Positions 34,986 to 45,438 of a DNA stretch of 64,000 nucleotides are shown piece after piece (positions within the stretch are counted from its first letter, which is position 1; every line of letters starts with the position of its first letter). The stretch comes from Neodontobutis hainanensis (lineage: Eukaryota; Chordata; Actinopteri; Gobiiformes; Odontobutidae): contig JALDNG010000784.1 of the NCBI GenBank assembly GCA_024349245.1, positions 1-64,000 on the forward strand, in the 5' to 3' direction. A program made the translations under genes and the position numbers. Below the pieces are notes generated by a model that had not been told where the DNA came from, ran no database searches, and worked only from the letters and a program-made list of their open reading frames with translations.

Positions 34986-36130
34986 ACCAAATTTAAATAA
35001 GGAAGAAAAATAAATTTATTACCCAAAATGGAGGGTGCAGGGCCTGTTGGGTCAACTGCAACCAATGGCGAGTTGTTGCTTCGCTGATCGCATGATCGGC
35101 TCTAACCAGTGACAATGCATGACATTTTGCCAGGTAGTACAAAGTGTCTATGTTGTATGTTTTATAATTACTATGGTGTATATTATGGGACATGTGGTTT
35201 TGACATCATATTCACCATGTTGCTACGGCAACATAACACAGTGAATTAAAAACAAACAAATTTTACAATTTAACTCCAATGGAAAAGAAGTCATTGTTTA
35301 AACTTAAAGCTTGTGTTCATACGAGAAAAATATATAATTAAGACCTATATTTTCAACTAGAAATGTTATAAAATAGGGTTGAAACGTATATATTTTCATT
35401 TTGTTGTGAGACTGGGTTGGTGTACAAGTCTGCAGAAGCAAAATGGCATGGTTGAAAGCATATTGCAGATAGGCTACATCCACTAAAGATTCTTCTGTGT
35501 CTAGGTATTTTTGTCATATATCTAATGTTGCTCAAGCTAAAATGTAGGCCAATAGCTGACAGCAATTAAGAACAAATGTGATTTGGTGTTAACATAAGAG
35601 AATGGATACTCTATAAACTAACTATAATAAATCATGCATATACGAAAAAGTTTGTTTTAGTTAAAAAAAAAAAAAAAAGAAAGAAATAACAAATGGTCAT
35701 CATCCTATATATGCCCATCCCCACTCCATGAGCTTATTGCAAAATGGTTAGCCTATGACTTACCTAGGCAACAGCTAAACATTTATGCAATACATGCAAT
35801 AACTTAATTGCCACATGTATTTTATTTGTAAATAAAACTAATGTTAATGGTAATAAAAAAAAGCAAAAAAAGACAAATGTGGTCCCCATGCAACCTATGC
35901 CCATCCCCCACTCCATGTGCTCTGCTTGTAAGGTGATTAGGCTAAAGTTTTTATTTAAGTCACTAATTAAGCATACATTTGCAAACAACTAAATATCTAT
36001 AACCTAAACATAAATGTTGAAATTATTTTTGTAAAAAAAAAAAAAAAAAAGTGATATTGAGAAAGCATTTAAAAATAAGCACATTTTCTGACAAATGATG
36101 TCCCCACACCACCTATGACCTGCCCCTCCC
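34986..36130. repeat. Rest of the repeat region right of Rex3
   Basis: The sequence resumes the interrupted repeat phrase (aaatttaaataaggaagaaa), then becomes AT-rich with poly-A runs at about 35,660 and 36,035. It has three diverged single 79-bp units (tatgcccatcccc at 35,709 and 35,897; the third near 36,100). No gene is seen. Confidence 0.7.
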
Positions 36131-37234
36131 CACTCCATGTGTTTACCGAATGAATGTCACGTTCACACATTCAGCGTGGTGCAGCAGGTTGGGCTACATC
36201 ACATGGCCATTAATCAGTGAGAAGCCTCAGAGAGCCTCAGAGCTACAAAAATGTAAGTAATTTAATGTTTTTATATATATAGTAGGTCACAATTACATTT
36301 ACAGGCTGTCTTTTTATGGCATATTTGTGTGCAACACTACTGCTAACTAACATTATCTTAGCTTGTTGTGTGTCCTTTTAAACATGGTTTTGCAGGGTTT
36401 TGAGTTAACATTTCTGCATTTATTGTGCAGGAATCAAGTTTAGGTACATTAACATGCATTTGTTGGACAAGGGGCTCTGCCTTGGCAACCTTACTTGACA
36501 ACTTGACAAAACTGTACTGGTGCAAAGCTAACGCAAGATGCCTTGGAGCCACCAAGCTACTCCGGCGCTAACCTACTGCAGTGGTTTTCACGGGCAACTT
36601 ATTGATATTGGTGGGATTTATTTTTAGATCTACTAGTTTGTCAGCCTGGCCAACCCCACAACTTTCTCATTGTATTCTACAGAGAGATAGTAATGGAGGA
36701 GTACTTGGTTTTAATGAAACAAAGTGTGCCTTACTCTAAGCAGTTAGCTTATTGAAGCTTATCTATGTTAGCTGTTCTGGTTTTAAAGACTTATCCAGGT
36801 CACTCAGAACAGAAGCTAGAGATAAATCAAACTATCGCTGTGGCGGGCCTTGAAGCCCAGTAAATGTCATTAATTTCAATTATCTGTGTTTGACTAAAAG
36901 TAAAATTACTACTTCTAGTAAAGCTAAGTTTTGTAAATTTATTTTTTTGTATTTCAAGGAGTCTAGTGATTTAATTACACACTAAGCACAGGTAATTGTC
37001 TTTAACAGTTTTCCTTTGTAGTTTTAGGACTTTTACACAGCCTTTAAAACTCTCTGTTGGGCATATCTATCGCCTCTCTGAAACGAAATTATAATTTATA
37101 GAACAAATTAAACATAAATGCACAATTAAAATGTTACTATAATGTAAATGAGCTCCATGTTTCTAGATTTCTAAAGCTAGATTATGTTATCTGCTATCTG
37201 TTATCTGCAACATTACATTGTTGTTCATCCACAG
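36131..37234. other. No gene seen upstream of the zinc-finger gene
   Basis: This probably includes the upstream region and first intron of the plus-strand gene that follows, but I could not identify its first exon or promoter. A short ATG-containing stretch near 36,690 (atggaggagtacttgg) is not convincing. Confidence 0.4.
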
Positions 37235-37321
37235 AATATGCAAGTTGCAAAAAGGAATCCAAAAGTTATGGATGCTGAGGACTCTGATGTTCCTCCCTTG
37301 GAGACAACCGACCGTATCTCT
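37235..37321 (+). CDS. Repeated short exon a of the zinc-finger gene
   Basis: 87 bp, 29 codons, phase 0 at both ends, between tccacag and GTAAGT. It reads NMQVAKRNPKVMDAEDSDVP then PLETTDRIS. Exons b and c repeat it, so exon duplication keeps the frame. Confidence 0.72.
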
Positions 37322-37395
37322 GTAAGTTTAGGCGATGGTTTTTAATGGGCACGTGGTTATCTGATAGTCCAAATGTGCTTTTGATGTAGTTGTAA

Positions 37396-37549
37396 TAGAC
37401 CATTTTCTCAGCTAACAGAACTAGAAGCTGGACGTGCTGCCGACTTCCAGTGCTGTGTTCAAGAGATTTAATTGCCCATCTCTTAACACAGTTCTGAAAA
37501 TTGGCAGCACATCCAGGCCGCTGGTTACGTTAGCTGTGGAAAAGGTCTA
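37396..37549. mobile_element. Short foldback MITE in the first duplicated intron
   Basis: Inverted arms of about 65 bp: tagaccattttctcagctaac... against ...gttagctgtggaaaaggtcta, with TA at both outer ends. The centre is only about 10 bp (ttaattgccc). It corresponds to the outer parts of the long element at 37,800-38,391 with the inside deleted. Confidence 0.75.
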
Positions 37550-37641
37550 TACAGTAGTCATGCATTAACAATAGGAAATAAATGGTTGAATATTATAACA
37601 GCTTCTTACATCATGTTAATCTAATTTTTGTTATCCTACAG

Positions 37642-37725
37642 AATACAAGTGACGATACTAAACCACTATTCATTGATACTGAGGATTCTGATGTTCCTTC
37701 GTTGGAGACAACCGACAGTATCTCT
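37642..37725 (+). CDS. Repeated short exon b of the zinc-finger gene
   Basis: 84 bp, 28 codons, phase 0. It reads NTSDDTKPLFIDTEDSDVPS then LETTDSIS. Its second half matches exon a while its first half differs. The intron that follows (gtaagtttaggcgat...) matches the intron after exon a, so exon and intron were duplicated together with a step of about 407 bp. Confidence 0.72.
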
Positions 37726-37799
37726 GTAAGTTTAGGCGATAGTTATTTATGGGCATGTGGTTATCTTATCGTTCAAATGTGCTTTTAGTTTAGTTGTAA

Positions 37800-38391
37800 T
37801 AGACCTTTTCACAGCTAACAGAACTAGAAGCCTGGACGTGCTGCTGACTTCCAGGGCTGAGAGAAGGAATTCATTAATTTGTTTTTAAATAAATAAATCT
37901 AAAGATTACAAATTTATCAGCATGTTGCAGTTAGTACATAATTATTTACAAAGCAATAAAAACTTAACATTTAAAATAGAAACATCAACAAACAATTGTT
38001 TATTAACAGTGGTAATTTTGTCTCTTAGGTAACATCACTAAAGCAAATTTCTATAATTTCTGCATCTTATTTATAGTTGAGTTGTAGTGTATTGGCTCCT
38101 TTTGTTTTATTAATTAACATTAATTCAACGCTGCTGATATCCATCCAATTTAGCTTTAGCGATGTTACCTACGAGACAAAATTACCACTGTTAATAAAAA
38201 CAGAATAATAGTTTTTCTATAGCAGAGTTCAGGTTTTGTCAATTATTATTTAACTCCAACATGCTGAAAACTGTGTAATCTTTTGTTTTAAATTTATTTA
38301 AGACCACCTCAATTCTTGATCTCTTAACACAGCACCGGACGTTGGCAGCAAGACTAGGCCAATAGTTAAACTATCTGTGGTAAAAGGTCTT
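37800..38391. mobile_element. Long foldback element in the second duplicated intron
   Basis: Outer ends tagaccttttcacagctaac and the reverse complement (...ctgtggtaaaaggtctt). Inner arms remain complementary, for example gtttattaacagtggtaatt (about 38,006) against its reverse complement at about 38,175, and tcagcatgttg (about 37,918) against caacatgctga (about 38,260). The arms are about 250 bp and the loop about 90 bp. No open frame. It is the full-length form of the short element at 37,396. Confidence 0.78.
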
Positions 38392-38522
38392 TATAGTAGT
38401 CATGCGTTATTTAATAGGCAAAAAAATGGTTTAATATTGTAACAGCTTCCTGCATTATGTTCTATGTTTTTTAAAATTACCATGTAGTCACCTGCTGACA
38501 TTACATTCTTGTTCATCCACAG

Positions 38523-38609
38523 AATATGCAAGTTGCAAAGGGGAATCTACACATTGTGGATGCTGAGGATTTTGATGTTCCACCCTTGGAGAGAACCGAA
38601 AGTATATTT
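38523..38609 (+). CDS. Repeated short exon c of the zinc-finger gene
   Basis: 87 bp, 29 codons, phase 0. It reads NMQVAKGNLHIVDAEDFDVP then PLERTESIF. It is closest to exon a. It follows exon b by 881 bp because the intron carries the long foldback element. Confidence 0.72.
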
Positions 38610-39459
38610 GTAAGTTTGTGTTATTATTCTCACTGCATTCTCACCTCTAATGTCCAATTATTAATTTGTAAATTGGCAACTCTAAATCTACATTGCGGTG
38701 GAAGAATCAAAATTGTCTACATTAGCTACATTAATTGCATTCTCCTAGTTGCTTTTCGCAAGCAGGACTGTCTCGAACCTCTCTTATAGAAAATAATTTC
38801 ACAAGGTTTAAAAAACTGCAGCCCGTCTTATAAAAATGGAAGCTAACCAAATTAGTTATAGCTTTCAAGCTACTTTAATAACTTATTTTACCTAGAGCCC
38901 ACTACTAAACAGTAAACATTTCATTGCGTAACCATTTAAAATGCATATTGACTGTTACATTTAAGAGGTTTATCTGAAAGTAATTTGTAAATATAACATA
39001 AAACTGAAGTACTGCTCTCAAAATTTTGGCATAATAAAGTATTATGTTTTATATGTCTCCTGAGACAGCGAGTGAGCGGGTTGTGGATTAAAAGACTAAC
39101 CCTATTTAAACTTTAAGCCTAATAATTTTAAAAAATTTGCAAGTCAAAGCTGTTTTGTTTCAATTTTGTGTATTTTAAATAGTATTAAAAATAGTGCATA
39201 AGACAAGTTAGAAGACACATTTTATTAAAACATAGTGTATCTGGATTTATATTTTCAATTTTATCCAGAAATATCTGCTTTGGCAGTAGAAGACATATGA
39301 GGAAGGACTATTAGTTCTAAATTCGACTGAACAATCTGCTGGATGGAGTTTCATATGGAATATCTCCTCATATGTCACACCAGAAACAGAACTAAACTTC
39401 CCTTTTGTAAAGTGTAGAATTTTAACAAAGACATTTATACTTTTTTTTTTGTCAAACAG

Positions 39460-39965
39460 CTTACACAACAATATCTGGACTCCTACAAGGTGCCTCATAA
39501 TTCTGAAGTAGAATCCTCTCTTAGCTGCAATGGGAGCAGGAGCTCTCCATATAGTCCGTCTAAAGACTCCTTTAAAGATTCTACAGAAGATTTGAATCCC
39601 GATGAAGACAAAGCACCTCAGAATATTAAGAGGCCAAAAAGCAGTAAAAAGTACAGAAAAAGGAAACTGTCTCCCAGCGCCTCAGAGAGTGAGGATTGTA
39701 AAAACCATGATGTCAAACCAATGCAAAAAGGAAGATGGAGCACGGATGTATCGCAAAGGCATTACTGCATGTACTGTTCCATTATGTGTCATAATATGGC
39801 CAAGCATTTGACACGCAAACACGCCAATGAAAAGACGTTATAAAAGCATTGTCTTTTCCTCCTAAATCTAAAGAACGTAAACTACTTTTTAATATTATTC
39901 AAATAATGGAGATCGGGCTCATTATTTGGAGGTCATCAAAGCCTGCAGTAGAACAATAGTACCAG
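39460..39965 (+). pseudogene. Main zinc-finger exon with two frame breaks
   Basis: The acceptor is tcaaacag and the donor is GTAAAT after accag. The first 126 codons are open: LTQQYLDSYKVPHNSEVESS, an acidic/serine-rich part, the basic stretch KSSKKYRKRKL, and the finger YCMYCSIMCHNMAKHLTRKH. After NEKT the frame stops. Shifting one base gives IKALSFPPKSKERKLLF, and another shift near 39,898 gives NNGDRAHYLEVIKACSRTIV up to the splice site. Such a continuation is expected for the family. Confidence 0.72.
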
Positions 39966-40047
39966 GTAAATTGTGAGAATGTCCAATTGTGAGAATGTCT
40001 GTTGATTATTCTTGAATAGAAATTATGGCATTTTTATGTCTGTCCAG

Positions 40048-40125
40048 AGAAAGTGTTGGATCCTGCCAATAGTGACCGTTTAGAGACAGAGAAAGGGAGG
40101 GAGACCACTTCATCATCTTTGCCAG
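40048..40125 (+). CDS. Small exon of the zinc-finger gene
   Basis: 78 bp between ctgtccag and GTGAGC. Open, hydrophilic (VLDPANSDRLETEKGRETTS). Support comes from the splice sites and position only. Confidence 0.5.
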
Positions 40126-40610
40126 GTGAGCTATTATTCAGTCTCAATGAGGTTTTTTGTTTATATAGTAGAAAATGAGGACCTGATTTTAGCTCTGTCA
40201 GTAACGCGAGCTTATACAGTACACTGGGTTCAAATTCAGCTCACGACAGTGACAGCAGCACCAGCAGACATCACTTGCCTACAGCCGTAAAAATGATAAA
40301 TGTTTTTTTGTTTTGTTGATATCACAATAAGAGAGATTACAGATAAATTTAAAACTTCAGCACAAGTATTGAAAAATGACATAAGATTTTATATTCATGT
40401 ACATGTACTAAATGGAAGGAGGTTGTTCATTTCTCTATTTTGGTTATATATCATAATAGAAAACATCAAAGCATTTAGCTTGCTTTTATAGCACATGTTC
40501 AGGTGCCCATGGACACATTCAAGAAAAACAGATTGATTAGTCGGAGGTGAAAATAATGTCTATTTAGAAACAGTTGTAACTATTTTATAACTATAATTTT
40601 TTTTGTATAG

Positions 40611-40667
40611 AATCCTCAACACACAACAAAAGAAAAGCAGAGTCTGACAGCAACAAGTCTGAAAAAG
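40611..40667 (+). CDS. Small basic exon of the zinc-finger gene
   Basis: 57 bp between ttgtatag and GTATTT. It reads SSTHNKRKAESDSNKSEK, a lysine-rich, nuclear-signal-like stretch. Confidence 0.45.
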
Positions 40668-41551
40668 GTATTTGTTGTTTATGTTTTTGGTCTATGTAAA
40701 GAACAGGTTCTATGATGGCCATTAAGTAGTAGGCCAAGGGGTTCTATTGTGCATTTGATCTCTTATCAAGGGAGGACCCAGTTTTTCCAAACAACATTTA
40801 CAGTATTCATAACCTTGCGCTGCAGCTGGATTCTCACAAGATTTGGGAGTTTCCAAACTCGGTAAATCCATCTTGTATTGTGCCAAGCAAACCGCTTGAG
40901 TCAAACCATGGGCTCACTGGCCTCTTGTGACCAATGATGTGGCCGCACAAACAGGAAGAGGCGGGTTTTTAATCTATCTATTTCTAGATATAGGCTTAAT
41001 GACACATATTTCATCACAGTTCTGTGGTGACCATGTATGAAGTAAGATTATTTAAGCAAGCAATCTTATGAGAAAAAAGGTGATTGGAAAAAGGAATGTT
41101 ATACTATGATACTTACTTACTTAAATGGAGATAGACTTTTCCCGGCAGTCACGTGATCCTGCTTTGATTGAGTTTGTGCTCAGTCAATCAGCAGGGCTAG
41201 GATGCACCTATTAATAGGTCAGCTATCAAAATCTGTGCATACCTTTTGGTTCATTGGCTGCGGCTTTTGCCTGATAATGTAATGAGCTCTGTTTTTGCGT
41301 TTGTAAAAATGTGCTAGAAATTGAAGTGGGAAAATAATTACTGGTGGAAATATGCACTTTATTTATGTGAAATTCTGTGTCTTCCCTTGATGGAGTGCTA
41401 TATTTTTTCTAACAAAGGCAAATAGATAACCTCAGCCCAAAGCCTGCATGTGTTAATGTAAATTTGATACTTCTATTTGTATTATATTTGGGTTGTGTAG
41501 GTTTGTGTGGTTTAATTGTTGTGTGGTTTAATAATAATGTTTGTTCTGTAG
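40668..41551. other. Intron sequence, nothing recognised
   Basis: No exon or known repeat was recognised between the two basic exons. Confidence 0.4.
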
Positions 41552-41638
41552 GAATGCCAATGAAAAGTAAACAAAGGAAGAAAAACATGAAAAGAAAAGA
41601 CATGTCAACACAGGAATTGATGAAACCTCCTCAATCAA
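41552..41638 (+). CDS. Small basic exon of the zinc-finger gene
   Basis: 87 bp between ttctgtag and GTATGT. It reads MPMKSKQRKKNMKRKDMSTQ, very lysine-rich. Phase 0 at the start if joined to the previous exon as predicted. Confidence 0.5.
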
Positions 41639-41686
41639 GTATGTGCACTTATTTTATTTTTTGATTTGTAAAAGCACTGGAATAAG

Positions 41687-41888
41687 GGTGCAGTGGCTCA
41701 AAGGTAAAACGGTTGTCCTTCAACCGGAAGGTGGGCGGTTCGATTCCTGCAGTTTATACTGTAGTTGTGTTCTTGGGCAAGACACTTATCCCACCTTGCC
41801 TCCAGTGGTGTTGCAGCTGTAACACTGGTGAATAGAAGCTTAATCTAAGTCGCTTTGGATAAAAGCGTATGCTAAATGAATCTAAGTT
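41687..41888 (+). mobile_element. tRNA-derived SINE
   Basis: Plus-strand head gtgcagtggctcaaaggtaa with box B ggttcgattcc (41,737), the middle part tgggcaagacacttatccca, and tail aagtcgctttggataaaagc followed by gtatgctaaatgaatctaa. It lies in the last intron of the zinc-finger gene. Confidence 0.88.
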
Positions 41889-42147
41889 GATATTATCAAA
41901 CTAGTAAGAAAAAAGAGGGTTTAATACAGACTTCCTTTAGAATTTAGTAGCCTTAATTTAAAATATCTTAATTCAATGTTGACAATTTTATTCTTTTTGA
42001 ACACACACATATCAAAAACATCTAATACCAATTATATCACATTTGTCAAATTAAGGCTGTTCACTGCAGCTAAGAGCTCCGCCTGCTTGTCTTTGCAGAA
42101 ATCTGGCTGGACATGGATTGTATATTAGTTTTGTTTTTCTTTCTTAG

Positions 42148-42360
42148 ATCCTAAGAGAAAACGCTGGTCTCTTGGTGAGGTTCAAGCGGTGGAAAAGACT
42201 CTTATGGCATTCATCCAGTCTGAAAAGTACCAAGGAAGTCCGACTGTACTGCCTGCATTAAAGCCTCACCAGAAGCACTGAGAAATCGAACCTGGTCAGG
42301 AGTTAAGTTTTATGTCAAAAATCGCATCACTGCTGTTAAAAGGAGAGCGCAAAAAGAGTT
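42148..42360 (+). pseudogene. Last exon of the zinc-finger gene, frame-shifted
   Basis: The acceptor is tttcttag. It reads DPKRKRWSLGEVQAVEKTL then MAFIQSEKYQGSP and runs to a stop at KPHQKH. Reading one base over from about 42,245 gives CIKASPEALRNRTWSGVKFY then VKNRITAVKRR, which is the ending expected for the family. The break removes the conserved C-terminal end. No polyadenylation signal was assigned. Confidence 0.68.
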
Positions 42361-42930
42361 CGTAAAGTTTTATTTCCCTTTTTTCTGTTGGGAGTTACAG
42401 TTTTCACTGTTTTAATCAAGTCTTCTAGCTGTGGTCTGCTATATCCAGCTATTTCTACATTAGTAGTAGTTTTAATTTTTTTATATACATTTGAAAAATA
42501 TAAGCCCAGCTAAGCATTGCGAGCTTGCTTAAGGATGAACCAGACAAAAGAAAAATAGCTATATTGACACTATGATTAAGAATTGTGATTTATTCTGATG
42601 TGGCCCAAATAATTGTATAAGCTGTGTCAGCTGCTGTAGCCTCGCAATTCTTAGCAACTGTACTGCTGAGTTTATCAGACTTATCTGCTTTAGACTCCAT
42701 ATAGTGTGGTTTCTTTTTCAACTTGTATATTCTAACTTAAGAGCATCAACAAATGTACGAAGACTCAACCATCTATGTTATGCTTATTCTTAATTTAGCA
42801 GTGGATAATCTAGTTTAAAAAATGTATCTATGGTTGTCTGAGCACAGGCCAGAATTCCATTATATAACACTTTATGAGTAAATAAGGTAAATAAAGCAGT
42901 GCATCATGTTCTAATGCTTTCCTTCTTTTT
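42361..42930. other. Intergenic, no gene seen
   Basis: AT-rich, between the end of the zinc-finger gene and a local repeat. An aaataaa-type signal near 42,890 may serve either strand. Confidence 0.4.
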
Positions 42931-43275
42931 TGGGGGGGGGCGGAGGTGTGTGTGTGTGATGGACCCCACAAGACTGTTATGTTAAGGTGACCCCAGTGGG
43001 TAGTAAAAACGAGTGTATGTTTAGTTTCAATTGAGTTCTTGGTTAAACAAAAATATCATAATTTTAAGTGTTAAAATCATCTCTGTAGATGGTTCAGAAA
43101 GGGTGGATCCACAAAACCACTATTGGATTGGAGTGTATCATTACTTTTAGGTGACCCTGTGTTAACCAAAAAATATAATGATTTTAGCAGTTGAAACCAT
43201 GTCTGTATCTCATTCAGAAAGGGTGGCTCCCACAAGGGAGGTCCTAGTCAGGGGACCCCACTATGTAGCAAAAAC
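42931..43275. repeat. Short degenerate tandem repeat
   Basis: The phrase ttcagaaagggtgg occurs at about 43,090 and 43,215. The phrases aaaatatcataattttaag and aaaatataatgattttagc occur about 120 bp apart. Phrases such as gaccccacaag and gaccccagtgggtagtaaaaa also recur. The unit is near 120 bp, diverged. Confidence 0.6.
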
Positions 43276-43277
43276 GC

Positions 43278-43280
<3 letters not shown>

Positions 43281-43358
<78 letters not shown>
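43281..43358. repeat. (TG)39 microsatellite
   Basis: A pure tg run of 78 bp. Its CVCVCV and THTHTH open frames are artefacts. Confidence 0.97.
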
Positions 43359-43360
<2 letters not shown>

Positions 43361-43989
43361 CACTTTCAACTCTCCCTGCCTCAGCTTCCCTGTGCTGGAC
43401 CCTGCCTCTGCTGGACCCTGCCTCTGCTTACTGATTGTACAGCTACATAACACATGCATGAGAAGAACATGAGTAATAAATATGACAAAGAATAATACAT
43501 TTTCTAATTAAATCTGTGCTTCAGTCAGTTCTTGCACGCTCTCACCACGTGCCACTGTGTAAAACAGCGACCGAACCCAGCAGCACACAAATCTGTGGCC
43601 TGTGCTCTGTAAATATTTACTGTAGACATCCCGTTAGCCCCACACCCTGTCCCAGCGGAGGACCGTGGGGCTGGTGCTGCCTGTTAAAGGGGTTTGTCTC
43701 AAAACAGAGACTGTGGATGTGATGTGGTTTTATTGGCATAAAGAGCAAAGGCGGGAAATATAAAACATTTTTGACCTTGACCTTTCTGTTTTAAAGTCTT
43801 CTGTCTCTGATGTTGGGGCCACTCAAAATGTTCAGCTAAACTCTAAAACATCATCTAAAAGGGAATTAGATGATGTTTTGACTGTAATTTTCTTGAGGAG
43901 GACCCATCAACATCAAATATCCCAGCCCTGACTCACTGCATATCAATTATTATGCATCAGTGATGTATGAAAACAAAAATGGTCCTTAC

Positions 43990-44146
43990 CAGAACTTGGA
44001 AATTACGAACCACGATGCTCACAAGCACGTTCAGGAGTAAATGTTTCCCCAGCATTATCACAGCAACGAAAAAAAAAACATGCCCAGGGGCTGGTGGTGA
44101 TCATGCCGTTGTACATCATGTAATTCCAGTCTTCCTGGGTCAGAAT
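43990..44146 (-). pseudogene. Channel domain II pore-loop and S6 exon
   Basis: The acceptor is gatgtag and the donor is GTAAGG. It reads [20 protein letters not shown] up to the tryptophan-alanine, then loses frame in a run of ten T. In the next frame it continues [20 protein letters not shown], the S6 helix. The TQEDW filter with the pore glutamate is intact. The run of ten T makes a sequencing indel plausible here. Confidence 0.75.
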
Positions 44147-44850
44147 CTACATCAGAGAATAAGACAAAAAAAGTTGTGAGTGCAAAAGTGCATCAGCAGG
44201 GGCCTCCGGGAGTTTCAGGGAAGGTTTTAGGGTCCTTTTAATAAAAATTATTAGATTTTATGTCCATATTGCCAATACAACTAATGACAAGACAATCATT
44301 TAAAAGCCATGACAATTCAACCTGGAAATTACATTTTACATTTCCCTTGACTTTTCCAACTCAAATCTAAATTGTAAATAAAAAGGATTATTTTTATCCA
44401 TTAAAGAATTACAAAAAACCATGGTCAACAAATTATATGCATCATTCAAGGGATTCTCAAACAGTCTTATTTGTTTGCAATCATTTTGATCACCCTTAAC
44501 CTTTTTCTTTTTTGATTTGATCAGTGTGTCTGTGTTACAGCTTATAGCATGAATTTCTGCAGAATGTTTCTCTTCAGTGACTCTCACAGATCTATTATAC
44601 ACCCTTGACACTTTCTGCTCTCTCCCTGGGGACCCTCCAGCCAAAAATGCACATAAATAAAATTAAATAAACACTGAAACATCAATATTTTTGTTCTCCA
44701 TGAATCCCTGAACCAAACCTACCAAATACTCAAAATGTTTCAGGGTTAAACTGATTGAATATTTGGTTGCCTGAATGTTTTTAATACTTAGTAGTATTTG
44801 GAGTCGGAAGAGACCCCAATTAGTGCTGTTATAAAGCAGACCAGGCTCAC

Positions 44851-44959
44851 CTGAAACACAGTGAGCATCGACCACAGGATGGAGTCAAAGTTTGTCCGTC
44901 TATGCACATCTTGTGTGGGAAAGTTGAATTTTGACCCAAAGCAGTGCATCCCCAGTAGA
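44851..44959 (-). CDS. Channel domain II exon between S5 and pore loop
   Basis: 109 bp between attccag and GTGAGC, open. It reads LLGMHCFGSKFNFPTQDVHR then TNFDSILWSMLTVFQ, matching LGMHLFGCKF...NFDSLLWAIVTVFQ of T-type channels. Copy B at 55,076-55,184 is close to it. Confidence 0.8.
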
Positions 44960-45033
44960 CTGGAATAACAGAGACATAGTCAGTAAACCTGCACTGGTAG
45001 AACCTCTATCTCTCTATTCTGAGAAGTACATGC

Positions 45034-45200
45034 CTGAAAACAAAAATGAAAAGCAGCAACAGGGACCAGAGTGGAACGGCCTCTTTCATGGTCTTCATCA
45101 GCACTAGAACTTGTTTCCACAGGTTAGGATGGGACATAATGAGGCGCACTAGGCGAAGCAAACGAAAGACATGCAGCACCGCCAGCATACTGCCACCTGT
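45034..45200 (-). CDS. Channel domain II S4-S5 exon
   Basis: It codes the voltage-sensing S4 (SMLAVLHVFRLLRLVRLI) with arginines every third or fourth residue, the S4-S5 linker, and S5 (KTMKEAVPLWSLLLLFIFVF). The splice border after VF reads cag followed by gcatgt; copy B has cag then gcaagt, a GC-AG type donor, so the C here appears mutated. The left border is uncertain (gacgacag near 45,200). Confidence 0.75.
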
Positions 45201-45287
45201 CGTCAGGTGCTCCATACAACTGGTACACAAAGAACCTTCAGAGTTGTGGGACAATTCTTTAGATTACATTTAGGACACCCACATTAC

Positions 45288-45438
45288 CTTGTAATAACAA
45301 TGATGAAGTCCAGCAGATTATTAAACTCTCTGAAGTAATCAAATGAATGTATTATTTACTTCAGCACCATCTCCGTGAAGAAGATATAGCATTGATGAAA
45401 ATGTTACTGATCAGGAGTAACTTCATCCACCAGAGAGG
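45288..45438 (-). pseudogene. Channel domain II S2-S3 exon, damaged
   Basis: Between ctcacag and GTAATG. It has pieces of S2 (NIFINAI, then FFTEMVLK in another frame) and S3 (FDYFREFNNLLDFIIVIT), with a stop between. The order and spacing fit domain II, but at least one base is missing. Confidence 0.6.

Larger units (their letters stand above)
37235..42360 (+). pseudogene. Teleost multi-exon zinc-finger gene of unknown function, decayed
   Basis: Plus-strand exons with normal AG/GT borders: three related short exons (37,235-37,321; 37,642-37,725; 38,523-38,609), a large exon (39,460-39,965), three small ones (40,048-40,125; 40,611-40,667; 41,552-41,638), and a last one (42,148 to about 42,360). 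The product has acidic N-terminal repeats (DAEDSDVPPLETTD), a basic stretch, one C2H2-like finger (HYCMYCSIMCHNMAKHLTRK), a linker (FPPKSKERK...), and a C-terminal domain starting KRKRWSLGEVQAVE. I know this pattern (a finger followed by LSFPxxSKER, then a Trp/Glu-rich end) from a multi-copy fish protein family without assigned function. At least three frame breaks (about 39,838, 39,898 and 42,245) argue for a pseudogene. Confidence 0.7.

Noticed and set aside
43178..43459. CVCVCV and THTHTH frames
   Set aside because: Produced by the TG microsatellite.
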